Below, piece after piece: positions 1 to 6,813 of a DNA stretch of 8,378 bases (within the stretch, counting starts at the first letter, position 1; the number at the start of each line of letters is the position of its first letter). The DNA is taken from contig SKMT01000478.1 in NCBI GenBank assembly GCA_007120915.1, forward strand, positions 1 through 8,378, given 5' to 3'. The translations under genes were made by a program, and so were the position numbers. Source of the DNA: Myxococcales bacterium (lineage in GTDB: Bacteria > Myxococcota_A > Bradymonadia > Bradymonadales > Bradymonadaceae). The notes beneath the pieces were generated by a model, which saw only the letters and a list, made by a program, of their open reading frames with translations, was not told the DNA's origin and did no database searches.

Positions 1-89
1 AGATTCACATCGGCGAGGAGTCTCACGTCGGGATCGGCGAATTTGGCCGCCGGGGTGCATACGCATTTCCGGAGTCCTGCACTAGTCAT
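1..89 (-). CDS. Possible 5' end of a divergent gene, truncated by the window edge
   Basis: Reading leftwards, an ATG at 89-87 opens a frame with no stop through base 1, giving about 29 residues that begin MTSAGLRKCVCTPAAKF and continue into DPDVRLLADVN. The composition (aliphatic and acidic, with a Cys-x-Cys) is protein-like, and the ATG sits just outside the non-coding-looking stretch before the plus-strand gene, as in a divergent pair. There is no convincing Shine-Dalgarno and the fragment is too short to assign to a family. Third-position GC is no better than in the opposite plus frame, so coding is only a suggestion. Confidence 0.3.
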   Translation of the reverse strand, partial: MTSAGLRKCVCTPAAKFADPDVRLLADVN

Positions 90-164
90 TATGTGGTCCT
101 AATCGGGCGTTTAGATTCGAAGCGTTGGTCCTCAAAGCTCCGAATTCCAACCCCGGTGACTGCA

Positions 165-1286
165 ATGAGAAATCCGCTTCGAGTCCTGAAAGACATCGTC
201 TCGGAAAACGCCGACCGAGTACGCGGTGCTGCAAAGGAGGCCGCGAAAGAGGCTGCGAACCGGCTGGACATCATCAACGGCCGGGACCGCCACGAACCTG
301 TTGAGCCTCAGCCCCACCGCGAACCGGATCGGCCGGCCAGCGTCGCCTTCGGACACCACGATGAAGAGTCGGTAGTCAGTAAACCCGACGATTCCGACCA
401 GTCCGACCAGCAGGAAGAACAGTCAGCAGCGTCCGCCGAGACGACACAACCTGCAGAAGAGACGGAGTCCGAACAACCTCCTTCCAAAGAGTCACGTACT
501 GACGAAGAAGCAACTGCCGACGAATCCCCCCCCGGCGCCGACGGCGACATGTCCGGCGAGCCGGGCGAGTGGACATCGGCTGACACCGATGAGTCGTCCA
601 GCGAAGGAGACGAGGAAGCCGGTGAATCGGGCGAGGCCATCGGCGTGTTATTTGATCGTCATCCCGGTTCGATCCGCACTCTTCAGCCCATCGACAAAGA
701 TGGCGGCGGGCAGGGCCGGCACAAGCAGACGCGCCATGTCTTCGTTACCACCGGGGAGTGGGCCGGTGACGCCGACGGTGAGGCCAGCCCGGATGTCACC
801 CTGGACGTCTCGAAGTTGAAGCTGGACGCGCTGGAACTGGAGGTTGATGACCTGGATGCCCAGGTTGCGCTTCAGGCCTCCATCGCCGAGTTGGTCGACG
901 TCAACGTCGGCGCCAGCGTTCAACTCGGCGAAGTAGAACTGGTCATCAAAGGTGTGGAAGCGGAGGCCCTTCTGGAGGTGAGCCTCTCGGAGGTACGCAA
1001 CATCCTGGGCCGGGCGCTTAAGACCATAGAAGAGCACCCGGAAATTATTACCGAAGCCCTGGATGCCGCCGAATCAGCCACCGACGATATCGAAGATACC
1101 GCCGAATCGGCCACAGAACAGGCCGGCGAAGTGGGTAAAGAAGCCGCCGGCGAACTCGGCAACACCACCGAGTCAGCTACCGACGCCGCCGGTAATATCG
1201 CCGAAGCCGCCGCAGAAGATGCTCCCGATCCCTCCATCCGCGCCGAAAGCCGCGCGGAGTACGAACCGGAGGGCTCGGGAAGCTGA
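165..1286 (+). CDS. Acidic hypothetical protein with a compact conserved-looking domain and an Ala/Glu-rich tail
   Basis: This is a 373-residue protein from ATG 165. A GTG at 93 is also in frame, but the extra 24 codons include CTA and TTA and look non-coding. A weak GGTGA lies 5 nt before 165. There is no signal peptide or TM segment, so it is probably cytoplasmic. Residues ~1-35 are helical with an Ala-Lys-Glu repeat (GAAKEAAKEAANRL). Residues ~40-160 are disordered-looking and Asp/Glu/Ser-rich. Residues ~213-296 form the only ordered-looking domain, alternating acidic and hydrophobic residues, with KGVEAEALLEVSLSEV near its centre and EEHPEII at its end. From memory this resembles an uncharacterised domain of actinobacterial and halophile hypothetical proteins with a VEAQALLKVRLDNV-like core. 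Residues ~297-350 carry LEA-like Ala/Glu/Thr repeats (AESATDDIEDTAESATEQAG). Function unknown; a stress or hydration-protective role is only a guess from the tail. Confidence 0.8.
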   Translation: MRNPLRVLKDIVSENADRVRGAAKEAAKEAANRLDIINGRDRHEPVEPQPHREPDRPASVAFGHHDEESVVSKPDDSDQSDQQEEQSAASAETTQPAEETESEQPPSKESRTDEEATADESPPGADGDMSGEPGEWTSADTDESSSEGDEEAGESGEAIGVLFDRHPGSIRTLQPIDKDGGGQGRHKQTRHVFVTTGEWAGDADGEASPDVTLDVSKLKLDALELEVDDLDAQVALQASIAELVDVNVGASVQLGEVELVIKGVEAEALLEVSLSEVRNILGRALKTIEEHPEIITEALDAAESATDDIEDTAESATEQAGEVGKEAAGELGNTTESATDAAGNIAEAAAEDAPDPSIRAESRAEYEPEGSGS

Positions 1287-1303
1287 TCTCCTGTGGTCTG
1301 TGA

Positions 1304-3034
1304 CTACTGACAGCCGTACTCGTCCTCTTCAAGACCGTCTTCGCCCGAGCCTCCGTCAGGACTGCTTCCCCCCGATGCCGAGCCACCGGCGTTGAATCGC
1401 ACTGTGCCCTCGGTATTGATGACGGCGTCACTACAGTATGCGCCATAGGAAACACCGCCTGCACCACCGCCACCGTCTCCACCAGCGGTACCGTCCCCTC
1501 CGTCTCCTCCGAAACCACCTCTCTCGTAGATATGATAATCCGTAGAACTCCCCAGTGTCACACCTCCACGGGTTTCAGCGGACTCGCCGCCAACACCGCC
1601 AGCCCCCCCTTGGCCACCCAATCCGCCATCTCCCCCGGAACCTCCGAGATTGGCAAAGATACTACTTTCGATGACATCGATATCAGCAGCGACGACGAAT
1701 AGCCCAAAGCTGCCGCCCCCGGCCTGACCACCTTCGCCCCCTTGACCGCCACAGCCTCCAGCCCCCCCTCCGCCTCCACCCGATCCTGCTGCCCGGTATG
1801 AGTCCTCATCGTCTGTCCACTCTGGATCTATACCTCCGCCCCCTCCGCCTCCACCGCCAGCGCCGGGATCCCCATCCTCACCTGCTTCGCCACCACCTAA
1901 TGAGTGCCATCGCCCCTCGCTGACTTCACCGTCCAGTTCGCCGCCGATACCATCTTCACCATCTTGCGAGGCCGATGGCCCATTTTCGCCGGCTTTTCCA
2001 CCACGGTCAGTTGCTGAACCACTATTTGAACCGGAACTTCCACCATCAGCTTCCTCGGAGTCGAAACCCGAATACGGATCATCGTCTGGCGTTCCACCAA
2101 GGCCACCGTCTGCTCCCTGCGTGTATTCGTCAGAGCAACCCGGATTCTCCCCACCATCCCCTGCGCTTGGATCGTTCGATATGCCTGATGGAGTCGATCC
2201 ATCACCACCGTCTTCACCATCTTCTCCATTAGCACCGTCTTCACCATCGGCACCATCTCCCCCACGCCCGGCAGCAACCTCTACCTCTTCGAGCACCAGC
2301 CCCGACGACAAGTACACATACACTCCGTAGTTGTTTGCCCCGTCCTCAAAAACATCGATCGTCTCGACTTCTAGATGGCTGACCCGATGCTCTTCGCTAA
2401 CTCCCTGAGAGGACAGGCCCACAATATCTCCGTCCTCCAACCCATCAACGGACTGACCGCCGAGGATGGTGGCAATCTCGTCGGTGTCACGCACGAAGTG
2501 GTCGTCGTACCCACCGATGACAGAGAGTTGCTGCTCGATCACCACCGGATCGTCATACGTTTCGGAACCACCGACGATAAGCGCAACCGCCTCATCGGTA
2601 TGGGCGATGTGAAGTGCGTCATCGATTGTATCGACGGGGTCATCGCTGGTGCCCACGCCCTGGGGGGAGCCCTCGGCATGGCTTACGAAGACGAGTTCGT
2701 CACAGTTGCCATCATAACCCGGAATCTCGGGCTTCTCTTCACAGTTACCCATCCCGGTTTCACCATCGTCGCAGTGCAAGATCCCCAGGTCGCAGTCCCC
2801 ACAGGTTTCTGACTGAGGCTGACCGTCCTGGCAGGGGCACTCCCCACAGTCGAGCGTTCCACCACAGCCGTCATCGACTTCACCGCACTCATCGGGTTCG
2901 CACTGATCGCGAACCTCACACTCATTGTCCTGCCCCTCTCCCTCCTCATCTTCACCACCACATCCCATCGCCAATCCGAACGTCACCAAACAGAGTGAAA
3001 CCATTAGCATCGGTGCAATCCGTCGCATCATCAT
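1304..3034 (-). CDS. Glycine-rich, Cys-rich beta-helix-like surface lipoprotein (paralog B)
   Basis: This 576-residue protein is the last gene of the operon. Residues 1-24 are a signal peptide, with a slightly atypical lipobox LAMGC giving lipidated Cys25. Residues 39-111 are Cys-rich, including a CGEVDDGCGGTLDCGECPC motif of a kind common in myxobacterial secreted proteins. Residues ~113-255 look like a DUF1565/pectate-lyase-type right-handed beta-helix (VFVSHAEGSPQGVGTSDDP, then VIGGYDDHF). From ~256, long Gly-rich segments of GGX and Gly-X-Y repeats surround two short beta segments (441-462 and 528-548). The protein ends with Cys575. It is paralogous to the gene just upstream. Three consecutive ATGs (3034, 3031, 3028) follow a GGGAG that abuts the first, so the third has the better spacing. 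Function is unknown; a cell-surface structural or adhesive role is inferred. No catalytic residues are evident. Confidence 0.88.
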   Translation of the reverse strand: MMMRRIAPMLMVSLCLVTFGLAMGCGGEDEEGEGQDNECEVRDQCEPDECGEVDDGCGGTLDCGECPCQDGQPQSETCGDCDLGILHCDDGETGMGNCEEKPEIPGYDGNCDELVFVSHAEGSPQGVGTSDDPVDTIDDALHIAHTDEAVALIVGGSETYDDPVVIEQQLSVIGGYDDHFVRDTDEIATILGGQSVDGLEDGDIVGLSSQGVSEEHRVSHLEVETIDVFEDGANNYGVYVYLSSGLVLEEVEVAAGRGGDGADGEDGANGEDGEDGGDGSTPSGISNDPSAGDGGENPGCSDEYTQGADGGLGGTPDDDPYSGFDSEEADGGSSGSNSGSATDRGGKAGENGPSASQDGEDGIGGELDGEVSEGRWHSLGGGEAGEDGDPGAGGGGGGGGGIDPEWTDDEDSYRAAGSGGGGGGAGGCGGQGGEGGQAGGGSFGLFVVAADIDVIESSIFANLGGSGGDGGLGGQGGAGGVGGESAETRGGVTLGSSTDYHIYERGGFGGDGGDGTAGGDGGGGAGGVSYGAYCSDAVINTEGTVRFNAGGSASGGSSPDGGSGEDGLEEDEYGCQ

Positions 3035-3039
3035 CTCCC
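3035..3039 (-). promoter_or_regulatory. Shine-Dalgarno of lipoprotein B, placed against a triple ATG
   Basis: On the minus strand GGGAG lies between the upstream stop TGA (3043-3041) and ATGATGATG (3034-3026). It touches the first ATG but is 6 nt from the third, so initiation probably occurs mainly at 3028 and the protein would be two residues shorter. The 6-nt gap to the upstream stop suggests ribosome hand-over from lipoprotein A. Confidence 0.6.
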
Positions 3040-3040
3040 G

Positions 3041-4429
3041 TCAGTTGCAGTTGTGTTGTTCTCCACTTTCGGCTTTGACCTCCCCTGTGGGGTCGGTTCC
3101 CGCCGGGCCGTAGTCGACCTGAATCGAATCGAGTTGAACTGTTGCGTTGTCTTCGTGGCATACGACGCCAAAGGAGTTGCCTCCCATCCCGTCTCCGCCG
3201 TCTCCGCCGTCTCCGCCGTCTCCGCCGCGGCCGCCGTCGCCACCGCTGTCTCCGGAGTTTTCGCCGACGGCTCCGGAACCTCCCCCATGGCCAAAGGCCC
3301 CGTCACCGCCGAGCCCGCCGACACCGCCGTCCCCGCCTGCTGCTGCGGAGACGTCGGCGTCGACCAATTGTAGTTCGCCATCGGCGACCACAACTCCAAT
3401 GCTGGCCCCACCGGCCGCTCCTCCCTGTCCACCTTCTCCGCCGCAGCCGCCGGTGCCTCCCCCGCCGCCACCGCCGCCGACAGCATCCGAACCGTCTGCA
3501 TCTCCGCCACCGCCGCCGGCGCCACCGACGCCGTGCTCCCCGTCCTCGCCGGGCTCACCGGAACCACTGTCCCACAGCCCGTCGACAATTTGAGGCTCTG
3601 CACCGTCGCTGCCGTCGGCTCCGTCCGCTCCGTGGTTCCCATCGGCGCCGTCCTCCTCGGAGCCGGAGGCACCACCGGGCGAATCATCGCCCGGTTCGGC
3701 ATCGCTGGCACCGGCTTTGCCACGGCCCCCGTCACCACCATCGGTGTCTGGACAGTGCTCGTTGATCCCGCCGAACCCGGCGTTGAACCGATCCGGAGAT
3801 CCACCATCTTCGCCGGACTCACCACGCCGGCCCGACGCACCATCAACTCCGTCGGCTCCATCCTCGCCATCGTCGACATCGATGACGACCTCTCCCATCC
3901 GAACGTCCGCTCCCTCGACGAGCCGGGCGCCATAGTTGGTCACTCCTCCCGTGACTTCGATCGTCAGCCCGCCCACCGTCGCTTCGGCGCCGTCGAGGAC
4001 CACCCCGGTGAGATGCTCCGACTCGCCGTCGACCACCAGCCTGGCGTCGGCGCCGATGCCGAACAGCGAGATGTCGTCGTCGATGACGACCGGTTCGTCC
4101 ACAACCTCTTCGCCGGTGATCGCCACCGCCGAAAATCCGTCATCACCCGCCGATCCAACGGCCTCATGCACGGTGGTGGCGTCCTCACCCACGACGACCA
4201 CGTCGTCACAACTGTCGATTTCTTCGGGAGGCTCGCTGCCGAATCCGAAGTATTCGCAACGGTCAGTGTCGCAGTCGAAGCGGCCCACATCGCAGGGGCC
4301 ACAGGTGCGGTCGCACAACCCTTCGACCTCCGTAGGAGGAGGCGGTTCTTGATACAGCCCGCAGGAGATGGCTGTGAACGTCACGAAGACAAACCCCACA
4401 AACAGAACCAGTAGTTTCGCGTCAGTCAA
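3041..4429 (-). CDS. Glycine-rich beta-helix-like surface lipoprotein (paralog A), probable TTG start
   Basis: I start this gene at TTG 4429, giving 462 residues. GGAGG lies exactly 6 nt upstream and the start overlaps the stop of the TPR gene. ATG 4459 (with an upstream GGTGGG) and ATG 4537 are in-frame alternatives, but they prepend an Arg-rich stretch unlike a signal peptide. With TTG, MTDAKLLVLFVGFVFVTFTA leads into the lipobox-like AISC (Cys23). Residues 39-74 are Cys-rich (CDRTCGPCDVGRFDC). Residues ~77-187 are a reduced beta-helix-like domain (EPVVIDDDISLFGIGADARL). Gly-rich segments at 188-340 and 365-417 surround a beta segment (343-363); a last beta segment and Cys461 close the protein. 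Cys226, Trp286, Cys329, Cys424 and Cys461 match paralog B. It is likely exported and lipid-anchored; function is unknown. It lies between the TPR gene and its paralog in one operon. Confidence 0.85.
   Translation of the reverse strand: MTDAKLLVLFVGFVFVTFTAISCGLYQEPPPPTEVEGLCDRTCGPCDVGRFDCDTDRCEYFGFGSEPPEEIDSCDDVVVVGEDATTVHEAVGSAGDDGFSAVAITGEEVVDEPVVIDDDISLFGIGADARLVVDGESEHLTGVVLDGAEATVGGLTIEVTGGVTNYGARLVEGADVRMGEVVIDVDDGEDGADGVDGASGRRGESGEDGGSPDRFNAGFGGINEHCPDTDGGDGGRGKAGASDAEPGDDSPGGASGSEEDGADGNHGADGADGSDGAEPQIVDGLWDSGSGEPGEDGEHGVGGAGGGGGDADGSDAVGGGGGGGGTGGCGGEGGQGGAAGGASIGVVVADGELQLVDADVSAAAGGDGGVGGLGGDGAFGHGGGSGAVGENSGDSGGDGGRGGDGGDGGDGGDGMGGNSFGVVCHEDNATVQLDSIQVDYGPAGTDPTGEVKAESGEQHNCN
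3191..3226. repeat. Four perfect tandem copies of a 9-bp unit inside lipoprotein A
   Basis: TCTCCGCCG is repeated four times without a mismatch on the plus strand. On the coding strand each unit is GGC GGA GAC-like and encodes Gly-Gly-Asp (the run of GGD triplets around residues 403-413). Codon choice is identical between copies, pointing to recent expansion at DNA level rather than only selection on the protein. The unit is a multiple of three, so gain or loss changes length without a frameshift. Confidence 0.9.
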
Positions 4430-5219
4430 ACCGCACCTCCCAGCGTACAGCGAACCCATCAGTGCCCACCGAAACCCCGGGGGTGCCTGCCTGCAAGTCG
4501 TCGCCGCCGAGCATCTCCCAGCCCACCAGCGCCGCACCGGTAACTACCAGGGCAGCACCGGCGTACAGCGACCACTGACCCAGACGTTGTGACCGTTCGA
4601 TGGAGGCGACCCGATCTTCGTAGTGCTTCGGCGAATCAACGCCGTCGGTCTCTAGCTCGTTGATTCCTGAGGAGGCGTGCCAGCCCGCAGCCGCCGCGCC
4701 CAGCGACAGCACAGCTCCGGCGGCCATACCACCGACGCCGAGGGTTCGTTGCAGACTCCATCCGGCAGGTTCGACATCTTCGGGCTGTTCATCCGTTGGC
4801 GAAGCGGCAATATCTGCGGCGATCTGTCGTGCTGTCCCTTCCTGTTCATGTGCGTTGACGAACCCGGAGGCGGTGGCCTGATCGTCGGCGTCGAGCCGCC
4901 GGTCTTCCCCGTCGACGTCCAGCGCTTTGCGATAGAACCGAGCCGCGTCGTCCATGCTCCCCCCACGTTCGGAGGCACGGGCGGCGTTGAACATAAATCG
5001 GGCATCTGGATGTACTTCGAAGGCCTCGCGGAAGACTTCGGAGGCCCCGTGATAGTTGCCCTCTTCGTACTCTTCGGCCCCCTGAATCATCAACTCCGTC
5101 GCCTCCTGCGGGATCCCGGCATGCACCGTCGAGGCGAACAGCAGCACAGCGACCATCACGCCGAGCAGACCCGAGAGCTTGGCCATCGTTGTGGATGTCG
5201 GCATCAGTCGAGGGTCCAT
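4422..5219 (-). CDS. Envelope TPR protein with signal peptide and two C-terminal TM helices
   Basis: This 265-residue protein begins at ATG 5219, supported by GGGGAGG 4 nt upstream. ATG 5204 (overlapping the kinase stop as TGATG) and ATG 5186 are in-frame alternatives. The hydrophobic stretch 15-31 followed by VHA|GIP is a signal peptide with an Ala-x-Ala-like cleavage site. Residues ~42-104 contain two tetratricopeptide repeats (AEEYEEGNYHGASEVFREAF, then an AARFYRKAL helix). After an acidic linker come Gly/Ala-rich TM helices at ~159-180 and ~214-237, separated by a 34-residue loop with several Arg. The tail ends in a beta-like FAVRWEVRFD. The protein probably sits in the inner membrane with the TPRs in the periplasm, acting as a protein-interaction scaffold. 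This arrangement (signal peptide, TPR, two TM) is frequent in myxobacteria next to Ser/Thr kinases. It overlaps the kinase by 16 nt and lipoprotein A by 8 nt. The partner is unknown. Confidence 0.88.
   Translation of the reverse strand: MDPRLMPTSTTMAKLSGLLGVMVAVLLFASTVHAGIPQEATELMIQGAEEYEEGNYHGASEVFREAFEVHPDARFMFNAARASERGGSMDDAARFYRKALDVDGEDRRLDADDQATASGFVNAHEQEGTARQIAADIAASPTDEQPEDVEPAGWSLQRTLGVGGMAAGAVLSLGAAAAGWHASSGINELETDGVDSPKHYEDRVASIERSQRLGQWSLYAGAALVVTGAALVGWEMLGGDDLQAGTPGVSVGTDGFAVRWEVRFD
4431..4440 (-). promoter_or_regulatory. Shine-Dalgarno that decides the TTG start of lipoprotein A
   Basis: The minus strand reads GGAGGTGCGGTTTGACTGA. GGAGG (4440-4436) is 6 nt from TTG (4429-4427), and the TPR stop TGA (4424-4422) lies inside the new reading frame. 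This spacing is better than for either upstream ATG and gives a standard short signal peptide. It implies coupled translation with the TPR gene. Confidence 0.65.
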
Positions 5220-6754
5220 ATCGCCTCCCCGTCATCGTCAGAATCATCGTCTTGCTGCGTCGGCTCTTCTTGCGGCGGCTGCGCCTGGGCAGCAGACGGT
5301 TCGGGGGCAGGCTGCTGTCGCCGGGGAGCCGATTCGTCGCGTTCGGCGCGCTCGCGGTCGGTGTCTGACGTCGGTTCGTCGCTTACTTCTTCCTTGTCAT
5401 CGTCGTCTTGCTGTTCGGCTTCTGCGGTGGCGTCTTCCTGTTCATCCGCATCTTTCTGCTCTTCGGCCTTCTCCTGCTCTTCTTGCTCCTTCTTCCTGTG
5501 CTCGTCGTCGGAATCGTCCCCTTCGTCGGACTCAGCCTCTTCGATGTGACCATCTTCCGGGGCCGTATCGTCGCGTGCGCCGGCGGCCTCCAGATTCTCG
5601 CTGTCTTCGGTCTCCGGTTGTTGTGCTGTTCCGTCTGCCACGGCCTGTTGCTGAGGCTCGGCGGTATCGACCGGCTCATCGCCGGAGAACAGGACCAGCG
5701 TCATGACCATCAGCCCGACCACGGCCACGGCGACGACGACGGCGACTGTTGCCACCGTGGATACCGAACCGACACGTTCGCGAATCCCCTCCCAGAGAGG
5801 GCGCAAGGGGTTGACCGCCGTGGTGGGCTCGGGCCGTGGTTCGGCGACGACGGTCTCCTTTAAGGCTTCGCGCTCTCGAGTCGCCTCCCCGCGGTGCCGT
5901 AGCACCTGAAGATCTTTGAGCACTTCCCCGGCGTCGTCGTATCGGTTTTCCGGGTCCTTCTTGAGCATCTGGTGCACAATGTCGCGAAGCCCATTGGGCA
6001 CCTTAAGCTCATCGGGAAGGCGCACCTCTTCGTGCAGCACCACCGACATCAGTTCCACCGGTGAGCCCGCATCCACGGCCGGTTCGCCCACCAGCAGTTC
6101 GTAGGCCACAAGCCCCGTCGAATAGATATCCGAGCCCACCGTGGCCTGATCCTGGAGTTGTTCGGGCGACATGTACCGCGGTGTGCCCATGACCATCCCC
6201 TCCTGGGTCAGGTCCATCACCGCCTGGTGGTTGACGAACTTGCCGATGCCGAAGTCGAGCACTTTGACCTGGTCGGCGCGCCCGGCGATCTCGTAGAGAA
6301 TGACGTTGCCCGGCTTCATATCGCGGTGGACAATCCCGAGGTCGTGAGCGTCGACGAGCGCCTCCATGATCTGTTCTAGGATCTTGGCGACGCGAAGCGG
6401 CTCCAGCGCCCCCTCCTGCTCGATGACTTCATCTAGCCCCCGGCCCTCGACGTACTCGAAGACCATAAACAACAACCCGTCTCGCTCATCGGCCTCATAC
6501 AGCCGGATCGAGCGCGCGTCGCGAAGCTTGCCCACCAGCTTCGCCTCTCGCATAAACCGCTCTCTGAGCTCCTCGGAGTAGCCCGCCCCACGGGGCAGAA
6601 GCACCTTCAGCGCGCAGTCGCGTTCCAGCTCCAGATCAGTAGCCCGGTACACCCAGGCATATCCGCCCTCCCCGATCTTCTTGCCGACGTGGTAGCGGCC
6701 GAATTCAGTGCCTTGCAGCTTACGGCCCAGACGTCGTTGTTCCTCCGACCCCAT
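5204..6754 (-). CDS. Transmembrane eukaryotic-type Ser/Thr protein kinase with acidic extracytoplasmic tail
   Basis: This 516-residue protein starts at ATG 6754, with GAGG 6 nt upstream. The kinase domain (~21-285) has all key motifs: glycine loop GEGGYAWVY (28-36), ATP-anchoring Lys50 in ALKVL, helix-C Glu70, catalytic loop HRDMKPGN (143-150), metal-binding DFG (167-169), activation-loop end GTPRYMSPEQ (190-199) and SDIYSTGLVAYELL (208-221). It should therefore be an active, Mg-ATP-dependent Hanks-type kinase that phosphorylates Ser/Thr. A juxtamembrane segment leads to one TM helix (~334-356). The remaining ~158 residues are Asp/Glu/Gln/Ala-rich with no PASTA or other recognised sensor fold, and should lie outside the cytoplasm. 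It is first in the operon and overlaps the TPR gene by 16 nt, so the TPR protein or the lipoproteins may be its partners; this is inference. Kinase assignment is secure; signal and substrate are unknown. Confidence 0.97.
   Translation of the reverse strand: MGSEEQRRLGRKLQGTEFGRYHVGKKIGEGGYAWVYRATDLELERDCALKVLLPRGAGYSEELRERFMREAKLVGKLRDARSIRLYEADERDGLLFMVFEYVEGRGLDEVIEQEGALEPLRVAKILEQIMEALVDAHDLGIVHRDMKPGNVILYEIAGRADQVKVLDFGIGKFVNHQAVMDLTQEGMVMGTPRYMSPEQLQDQATVGSDIYSTGLVAYELLVGEPAVDAGSPVELMSVVLHEEVRLPDELKVPNGLRDIVHQMLKKDPENRYDDAGEVLKDLQVLRHRGEATREREALKETVVAEPRPEPTTAVNPLRPLWEGIRERVGSVSTVATVAVVVAVAVVGLMVMTLVLFSGDEPVDTAEPQQQAVADGTAQQPETEDSENLEAAGARDDTAPEDGHIEEAESDEGDDSDDEHRKKEQEEQEKAEEQKDADEQEDATAEAEQQDDDDKEEVSDEPTSDTDRERAERDESAPRRQQPAPEPSAAQAQPPQEEPTQQDDDSDDDGEAIWTLD
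5224..5230 (-). promoter_or_regulatory. Shine-Dalgarno of the TPR gene, inside the kinase 3' end
   Basis: GGGGAGG on the minus strand, 4 nt before ATG 5219 and within the last codons of the kinase. It favours 5219 over the in-frame ATGs at 5204 and 5186, neither of which has a comparable site at normal distance. The 4-nt spacing is short, so some initiation at 5204 by reinitiation on TGATG is possible. Confidence 0.5.
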
Positions 6755-6758
6755 AGGT

Positions 6759-6764
6759 CACCTC
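6759..6764 (-). promoter_or_regulatory. Shine-Dalgarno of the kinase gene
   Basis: GAGGTG on the minus strand, with GAGG 6 nt before ATG 6754. The spacing is standard and supports this start for the kinase. The overlapping AGGTGACCT is nearly palindromic, but its one-base centre is too small to form a hairpin that hides the site. Confidence 0.6.
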
Positions 6765-6813
6765 ACGCGGTGCGAACGGCGCGCGGACATACCCATCCGG
6801 TGCGCCGAACAAC

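Noticed and set aside
64..94. A CATTAT -10-like box before the acidic hypothetical gene
   Set aside because: Only four of six bases match and there is no recognisable -35 at the right distance; it also overlaps the possible divergent start codon.
93..164. GTG at 93 as the start of the acidic hypothetical gene
   Set aside because: The added 24 codons use rare TTA and CTA, look unlike the rest of the protein, and lack a Shine-Dalgarno; ATG 165 starts a plausible amphipathic helix.
1287..1303. Terminator between the convergent genes
   Set aside because: Only 17 bp separate the stops, and no GC stem with a T-tract is visible on either strand; termination must occur elsewhere or by another mechanism.
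3142..3765. Long plus-strand frames of Pro-rich or Arg-rich protein opposite the glycine-rich genes
   Set aside because: They are reverse readings of GGN-rich codons, with no ribosome binding site or family resemblance. The minus frames have signal peptides, a matching paralog and operon spacing.
1304..4429. Resemblance of the glycine repeats to mycobacterial PE-PGRS proteins
   Set aside because: There is no PE domain. The heads are lipoprotein signals followed by Cys-rich and beta-helix-like regions, so the similarity is compositional only.
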